Source: Bacillota bacterium (GTDB lineage Bacteria; Bacillota; Clostridia; Christensenellales; SZUA-584). From it: a stretch of 64,000 bases of DNA. Under the pieces are notes generated by a model. That model saw only the letters and a list, made by a program, of their open reading frames with translations. It was not told where the DNA came from and ran no database searches. The stretch spans positions 7,304-71,303 of the forward strand of contig JAEZIZ010000100.1 of the NCBI GenBank assembly GCA_023415915.1. Direction: 5' to 3'. The position numbers were made by a program, and so were the translations under genes. Shown one piece after another: positions 59,698 through 64,000 of this stretch (position 1 is its first letter; each line of letters begins with the position of its first letter).

Positions 59698-60273
59698 ATG
59701 AAGGTACGCATTGAGAAAAATAAAAACACCGGGGATACATGCTTAGACTACAGCAAGGTGCGCCAAAGGGAGGATTACCGCCGCCGTCTGTTAAACGCCG
59801 TACTGCGCGGGTTAAATGTCGATTTAACCGTGTATATAGATACGAATATGCGTACAGGGCCGCGTTTCGACCGTGATTTGGACGGCTATCTCGAACGAAC
59901 CGGCGCCCGGTTTGTTTCTACAGGCGTTGACGCAAAACCAAGAAAATATTTTGGCATAAATGTTGGCAGCCTTATAGGAGAGAAGAAAAAGGCGGACGAG
60001 CGCGTCATGGTATTTGAAGCGCCACATGGTTTTTTCTCGACCGCTTTTGACAGGTTCCTGATAAACATGGATATAGCAGTGGGTATTGGGCGGCGCCGCA
60101 GCTTTGAGGAAGTGTGTCAGGCATTTCTCGAAGATGCCGATGCCGTTATGTTCAATACAGACTGGTTTGATGCGTTTTTATATGATGCGGCGGGGTGCGG
60201 TATGCTGCGCAGCAGCCTTGACATTTCCCAAGCCGCAAACAATCTGAATTATAAAGGAGCTGTGTATGGCTGA
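59698..60273 (+). CDS. Unknown 191-residue protein in the sugar cluster
   Basis: I do not recognise this protein. It is soluble, with no signal peptide or span. Visible points: a basic helix RQREDYRRRLLNAVLRGLNVDLT, then VYIDTNMRTGPRFDRDLDGYL, a possible ligand-binding GINVGSLIGEKKKADERVMVF, EAPHGFFSTAFDRFLINMDIAVGIGRRRSFEEV and DADAVMFNTDWFDAFLYDAAG, rich in Asp and aromatics. The composition is ordinary for the cluster. AGGAG is 12 bases before the ATG. Its end overlaps the next gene by eight bases, so translation is coupled to the KDG-kinase-like gene. Confidence 0.7.
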   Translation: MKVRIEKNKNTGDTCLDYSKVRQREDYRRRLLNAVLRGLNVDLTVYIDTNMRTGPRFDRDLDGYLERTGARFVSTGVDAKPRKYFGINVGSLIGEKKKADERVMVFEAPHGFFSTAFDRFLINMDIAVGIGRRRSFEEVCQAFLEDADAVMFNTDWFDAFLYDAAGCGMLRSSLDISQAANNLNYKGAVYG

Positions 60274-61201
60274 TGTATGGACAATGGGCGAAATGCTCGT
60301 GGAGATAATGCGCCCTAAAGCTGGCATGGAGCTTTACGAAACAGGAGAATTTCTGGGCCCGTATCCGAGCGGCGCGCCTGCGATATTTATCGACACTGTG
60401 GCGCGCTTGGGGCACACGTCGGGCATATTCGGCGGTGTGGGCAAGGATGACTTCGGCAAAAATATATTGGACAGGCTGAAAAAAGACGGCGTCGATATCC
60501 GTTTTGTAAATGAATCGGATGAAAATTCTACCGCTGTCGCGTTTGTCACGTATTTTGAAGACGGCTCGCGCAAGTTCATATATCATATAGGCAACACGCC
60601 TGCGGTGCATCCAAAGCCTTTTACGATGAGTGAAGTCGGGGATGCGAAATTTTTTCATATAATGGGTTGTTCGCTGATGGCCAGCGACAGCTTCAAAGAA
60701 AAGATATTGCATGCTGCGCGGCAGTTCCTGGACGCCGGAGCCAAGCTCTCGCTGGATCCCAACATACGTCCCGAACTGCTCGGACAGCGCACCGCCGACG
60801 AAGTGCTCGGCGGATTGCTTGACCGCTGTTCCGTAGTGATGCCCGGTGTGGAAGAGCTTAAGATGCTGACCGGCAAAGATACTGTGGAAGACGGCATAAA
60901 GGCGCTGTTTTCCTATAATGCGATGGAAGTCGTGGCTCTTAAAAAGGGGAGTAGGGGGTGCACGCTTTACAGCCGGAACGAAAAGGTGGACGTTGATGCG
61001 TATAAGATAGAGCAGGTCGATCCTACCGGCGCGGGCGACTGCTTTGACGCGGCGCTGCTGTGCGCGCTTATAGAAGGCAAGTCTCTGTACGATGCAGGAA
61101 GGATGGCGTCGGCGGCAGGTGCGCTGGGCGCTATGAAGCAAGGCCCGATGGAGGGCGATATCAGCCCTGAAACTATAGTGGCTATGATGAACAACAATTA
61201 A
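60266..61201 (+). CDS. PfkB-family kinase, 2-keto-3-deoxygluconate kinase-like
   Basis: A kinase of 311 residues. TMGEMLVEIMRP at the start, YPSGAPAIFIDTVARLGHTSGIFGGVGKDDFG in the sugar-binding region, LSLDPNIRPEL and DPTGAGDCFDAALLCALIEG with the catalytic Asp all fit KdgK/fructokinase-type PfkB enzymes. AAAGGAG precedes the ATG inside the previous gene. It follows the unknown gene and precedes the DUF4432 gene by 16 bases. A possible substrate is a keto sugar released by side reactions. Confidence 0.87.
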   Translation: MADVWTMGEMLVEIMRPKAGMELYETGEFLGPYPSGAPAIFIDTVARLGHTSGIFGGVGKDDFGKNILDRLKKDGVDIRFVNESDENSTAVAFVTYFEDGSRKFIYHIGNTPAVHPKPFTMSEVGDAKFFHIMGCSLMASDSFKEKILHAARQFLDAGAKLSLDPNIRPELLGQRTADEVLGGLLDRCSVVMPGVEELKMLTGKDTVEDGIKALFSYNAMEVVALKKGSRGCTLYSRNEKVDVDAYKIEQVDPTGAGDCFDAALLCALIEGKSLYDAGRMASAAGALGAMKQGPMEGDISPETIVAMMNNN

Positions 61202-61217
61202 CGAAAGGAAAGACGCA

Positions 61218-62270
61218 ATGAAAAAGCTGTTCGGCAACGAGGTATGTAAAGAATCGCTGATGAAAAGGATAGGGGATATCTCGCAGGTGGCCGGGGTGCG
61301 CACATACACACTGCGCGAAGGCCGCGCGGAAGGCGTGAAAGCCGTCGACGTACGCACGCAGGCGCTGAATTTTACTGTGCTTATGGACAGAGGCATGGAC
61401 ATCGCGTGGGCGGATTACAAGGGCACGCCCATATCTTATATATCAAGCACCGGCGTTTGCTCGCCTTTCCTGTTTGAGGAGCCCGGAAAAGGGTTTTTGC
61501 GCAATTTTACCGCAGGCCTTTTAACGACATGTGGTATTACAAGCTTCGGCGCGCCGTGCAGAGACGCGGGCGAAGAACTCGGGCTTCATGGACGTATAAG
61601 CAACATACCCGCTGAAAACGAATCCGTTTATGCGGAATGGGAAGGCGATGATTATGTGATGCGCATACGCGGCAAGATGAGGCAGAGCCGCGTTTTCGGC
61701 GAAAACCTGACGCTCACGCGCGAGATTGAAACGCGGCTTTTAAGCGACAGCCTCACAATTCGCGACAACGTTGAAAACTGCAGTTTTTCTGTACAGCCGC
61801 TGATGCTGTTGTATCACATCAATTTCGGGTATCCGATAGTTGACAGGGACACCGTTCTCGTCCAGTCGAAAGCAAAGGTAAAAGCGCGCGATGCAGAGGC
61901 TCAGAAAGGCATCGACACTTTCAACGTATTCAGCGATCCTGTACCGGATTACAAAGAACAGGTATTCTATCACGATATGGAGCCGGACGCGGACGGATTT
62001 GTCACGGCATGTTTGTTCAATAAGAATTTGTGTGAAAACGGTCTTGGCGCTTATGTGCGTTTCAACAAGAACCAGCTTCCGCTGATGTGCGAGTGGAAAC
62101 AGGTAGGCGAAGGCGAATATGTTGTCGGCTTAGAACCCGGCACAGCTTACCCGGAAGGCCGGGCGCAGGCGAGAAAAGACGGGCAGATAGTATTTTTAAA
62201 GCCGGGAGAAAAGAAAGACGTGCAAATCGAAATAGGCGTTGTAGACAGCATCGATCGGCTTAAAATATAA
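61218..62270 (+). CDS. DUF4432 aldose 1-epimerase-like protein
   Basis: A beta-sandwich protein of 350 residues of the galactose mutarotase fold. VDVRTQALNFTVLMDRGMDIAWADYKGTPISYIS opens the domain; GLLTTCGITSFGAPCRDAGEELGLHGRISNIPAE holds the conserved His, and LYHINFGYPIVD the next one, with GLEPGTAYPEGRAQAR near the end. DUF4432 proteins often occur in sugar catabolic operons and are thought to mutarotate the sugar. It is the last gene of the cluster before a good terminator. Confidence 0.85.
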   Translation: MKKLFGNEVCKESLMKRIGDISQVAGVRTYTLREGRAEGVKAVDVRTQALNFTVLMDRGMDIAWADYKGTPISYISSTGVCSPFLFEEPGKGFLRNFTAGLLTTCGITSFGAPCRDAGEELGLHGRISNIPAENESVYAEWEGDDYVMRIRGKMRQSRVFGENLTLTREIETRLLSDSLTIRDNVENCSFSVQPLMLLYHINFGYPIVDRDTVLVQSKAKVKARDAEAQKGIDTFNVFSDPVPDYKEQVFYHDMEPDADGFVTACLFNKNLCENGLGAYVRFNKNQLPLMCEWKQVGEGEYVVGLEPGTAYPEGRAQARKDGQIVFLKPGEKKDVQIEIGVVDSIDRLKI

Positions 62271-62316
62271 ACTATAAGGCAGCCGTTTTTCTACAGTGCG
62301 AGCGGTAAAAGAGGAT

Positions 62317-62345
62317 AAAAACCGTCCTTTCTGGGCGGTTTTTTG
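62317..62345 (+). terminator. Terminator of the sugar cluster
   Basis: AAAACCGTCC pairs with GGGCGGTTTT around a short loop, followed by TTTTGC; it is 46 bases past the DUF4432 stop. Confidence 0.85.
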
Positions 62346-62449
62346 CTGTATTCTAGGCCATGACAATCGTTAGACTTGGCGGCGTGTAGATACTACAGTT
62401 TCATGGCTGCAATTAACAAACCCTTATCCTTTTTAACGTTGCAAGCGAC

Positions 62450-62492
62450 GGTATACATTGTACTTGACAATGTATACCAACAGTGCTATTTT
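62450..62492 (+). promoter_or_regulatory. TetR gene promoter with a 29-bp operator
   Basis: GGTATACATTGT (62450-62461) and ACAATGTATACC (62467-62478) are perfect 12-base arms around ACTTG. TTGACA (62464-62469) is inside the operator, and TATTTT (62487-62492) follows at 17 bases. Binding of the TetR dimer would cover the -35 box, so autoregulation is likely. Confidence 0.85.
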
Positions 62493-62546
62493 GATGGTGA
62501 ACAAGTGACCAAATCGGTTTTTCATTCACTTCAAGCGGAGGCCTTG

Positions 62547-63110
62547 ATGAAAGAACAGATAATGGCGGCGGCAATATCGCTATTCGCAAGGTACGGATAT
62601 AAAAAGACCACGATAGACGATATCGCCCGTGAGCTGCACATAGCAAAGGCCAACATATACCGTCACTTCGCAAACAAGGAAGACCTGTATCATCAGGCAG
62701 TCAGCAGCGTGCTCGACGCCTGGCGCGCATATGTGCAGGAGAAGATAAGCGCTGTTTCCGATTCGGCGGAAAGGTTCCGGCATATGTCGGAGATTGCGAT
62801 ACGATATCCAAAGAGCAATCCGGATTTCTGCAATATACTTCTTAACGACCCTGATATATTTTCGCTGAGCACCAGACGCGACAACTACCGGTCTATCAAT
62901 AAATCGGCACAGGACCTCCTTCGCGGCGTACTTGAAGAAGGGGTCAGTAAAGGCGTGTTCCGAGACGTCAATATCGAATATACCACCGAGCTTCTGTTCT
63001 CAATATACATGATGCACCTTATAAAAATTTACGGCCATGGTGAAGGGGACGCCGGCATAGAGATGTATCTATACTGCACAGACCTTATTTTGCGCGGCCT
63101 CAGAAAGTGA
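62547..63110 (+). CDS. TetR/AcrR-family regulator
   Basis: A regulator of 187 residues. The HTH domain is AAAISLFARYGYKKTTIDDIARELHIAKANIYRHFANKEDLY, residues about 6-49. The ligand-binding half is helical and has no hallmark. The ATG at 62547 follows GCGGAGG; the open frame reaching 62376 covers the operator and is not coding. The next gene is a membrane protein, 43 bases later, its likely target. Confidence 0.9.
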   Translation: MKEQIMAAAISLFARYGYKKTTIDDIARELHIAKANIYRHFANKEDLYHQAVSSVLDAWRAYVQEKISAVSDSAERFRHMSEIAIRYPKSNPDFCNILLNDPDIFSLSTRRDNYRSINKSAQDLLRGVLEEGVSKGVFRDVNIEYTTELLFSIYMMHLIKIYGHGEGDAGIEMYLYCTDLILRGLRK

Positions 63111-63153
63111 TCCGCTGTTTGCGGGTTGCAATATAATAAGGAGGAATGTTGTT

Positions 63154-63804
63154 ATGACGGAAGCAACAAAGCAGGCGCTTACCGGCCTGAGGGACTTTTC
63201 CACGCTTAAATGGTATGTTGTCCCGCTGCTGTGTATTGTGTTCTACTTCTACACAAAGGAAATACGTAAAGCAAGGCAGACGCGCAATTGGGACGCTGTG
63301 CTGGCCGCGCTTACGGTATTCGGCCTTGATTTCTTCAACGAATCGTGGAACGGTTGGGTACTGGTTTTTACCGGACGCTCCGCGCTCTGGACCGCGCCGG
63401 GAGATACCGCGCTGCGCGTTACGGTGGGGTGGAACATCGAGATAATATTCATGTTCCTGCTGCTTGGTTATGTGTACTACTACTCGCTTTCCGAGACGAG
63501 AGACAAAAAGATACTCGGCATAAACGAAAAGTGGGCGGTAGCCATCGCATATACCATTATATGCGTTGCGGTTGAGTGCATACTCAATTACGGCGGGCTG
63601 CTTATATGGGAATACCCTTTCTGGAACCGCACATTCGCAGGTGTTTGGCTCATATTGATTATCGGCTATTTTATATTCTTCCTTGGCGCGCTCATAATGA
63701 TAAGCTTAAAGAAAATGAAGAGCAAGCTAACGATGCTCGGCATAGTCTACGCCGTGCCAATAGCGATGAACATTATTGCCAGCGTACTTGGGTGGAGGTA
63801 TTAA
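63154..63804 (+). CDS. Six-span membrane protein under TetR control
   Basis: A membrane protein of 216 residues with spans at about residues 19-34, 46-63, 87-108, 126-148, 162-184 and 194-212. KWYVVPLLCIVFYFYTKEIRKARQTRNWDAVLAALTVFGLDFFNESWNG begins it, and conserved-looking acidic and aromatic residues lie at the membrane edge (DFFNESWNGWV). AAGGAGG precedes the ATG. I do not recognise the family. The TetR gene before it suggests a small-molecule or lipid-related job. Confidence 0.75.
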   Translation: MTEATKQALTGLRDFSTLKWYVVPLLCIVFYFYTKEIRKARQTRNWDAVLAALTVFGLDFFNESWNGWVLVFTGRSALWTAPGDTALRVTVGWNIEIIFMFLLLGYVYYYSLSETRDKKILGINEKWAVAIAYTIICVAVECILNYGGLLIWEYPFWNRTFAGVWLILIIGYFIFFLGALIMISLKKMKSKLTMLGIVYAVPIAMNIIASVLGWRY

Positions 63805-64000
63805 AAGATTTGCGTATTATTAAGGACGGCTGCATAGCCGTCCTCAGACTGTCGATAAACCCTGTAATCAATAAACGAAAAACGGGGTTTTTCATTTGAA
63901 AAACCGAAAGAAGTAGATATAAAGCTCGATTCAAATATGAGGATAATGGGGGTAATCCATCTCGCCATCGCCACATTGCCAGGTTTTTAAGATTCATGGC
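63773..64000 (-). CDS. C-terminal part of a second IS1182-family transposase
   Basis: The reverse frame from the window edge reads MNLKNLAMWRWRDGLPPLSSYLNRALYLLLSVFQMKNPVF and ends RLLITGFIDSL inside the IS, then runs out into flanking DNA until a stop at 63773. The tail (RTAMQPSLIIRKSFN...) differs from copy one since it is coded by host DNA, overlapping the membrane protein gene on the other strand. Only the last ~75 residues are in view. Confidence 0.8.
   Translation of the reverse strand, partial: AMNLKNLAMWRWRDGLPPLSSYLNRALYLLLSVFQMKNPVFRLLITGFIDSLRTAMQPSLIIRKSFNTSTQVRWQ
63822..63844 (+). terminator. Terminator stem cut off by the second IS copy
   Basis: GGACGGCT and AGCCGTCC pair around GCAT. 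The T run expected next is replaced by the IS end CAGACTGTC, which starts at 63845. Confidence 0.75.
63845..64000 (-). mobile_element. Second IS1182-like copy, left 156 bases only
   Basis: It starts with CAGACTGTC at 63845 and matches copy one (from 45407) over the whole 156 bases, with only about five differences (for example TGTTTTC versus TGTAATC). It has the same orientation as copy one and is cut by the window end. Confidence 0.92.

Overview
The window reads as a chromosomal piece of an anaerobic, spore-forming member of the Bacillota (class Clostridia). The evidence is a class III (oxygen-sensitive) ribonucleotide reductase, an [FeFe]-hydrogenase-like sensor, the spore maturation pair spmA/spmB, an AbrB/SpoVT-type regulator with a zinc knuckle, a Rex redox repressor, a CtsR-type operator, a tandem glycine riboswitch and three VanW-type wall proteins. 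Species cannot be named from the sequence. No tRNA, rRNA or CRISPR array was seen.

Left part (1-41 kb): mostly housekeeping genes, nearly all on the minus strand. In order: the start of gcvT behind a glycine riboswitch; RNA-modification and HAD genes; nrdDG; a hydrogenase-MCP fusion sensor; TatD with its radical SAM partner and metG; an AT-rich PIN-domain gene; repair and small-protein genes; spmAB/abrB; rsmI and a second methyltransferase; an AT-rich HEPN-type gene; a MacAB-like export operon; radA; an Hsp20 gene with a CtsR box; an aminotransferase/Lrp pair; a frameshifted DUF6034 lipoprotein gene; and three tandem VanW paralogues leading up to yjbQ and rex. The gaps carry at least ten copies of a short hairpin repeat, none of which was noticed to the right of 40 kb.

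Right part (45-64 kb): two same-orientation copies of an IS1182-like element (45.4-46.9 kb, and from 63.8 kb to the window edge) bracket about 17 kb in which every gene is on the plus strand. The first block is arsR-hgcA-hgcB-acr3. HgcA carries the NVWCAAGK cap-helix motif and five C-terminal membrane spans, and HgcB has two 4Fe-4S motifs and a terminal Cys pair. This is the gene pair known to be needed for microbial mercury methylation, here packed with an arsenic-type repressor and an Acr3 arsenite efflux pump.

The second block is a sugar catabolic cluster: PfkB kinase, ROK regulator, D-lyxose-isomerase-like cupin, FrcA-type single-domain ABC importer, ROK kinase, class II aldolase, atypical 6-phosphofructokinase, an unknown 191-aa protein, a KDG-kinase-like enzyme and a DUF4432 epimerase. 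It would fit import of mannose, fructose, lyxose or a similar sugar, isomerisation to a ketose, two phosphorylations and aldol cleavage. The third block is a TetR regulator with a near-perfect 29-bp operator and a membrane protein. The most interesting points are the metal-linked hgcAB operon between IS copies, the hydrogenase-MCP sensor lacking the proton-relay cysteine, IS copies sitting against hairpins, and the readable regulatory sites.
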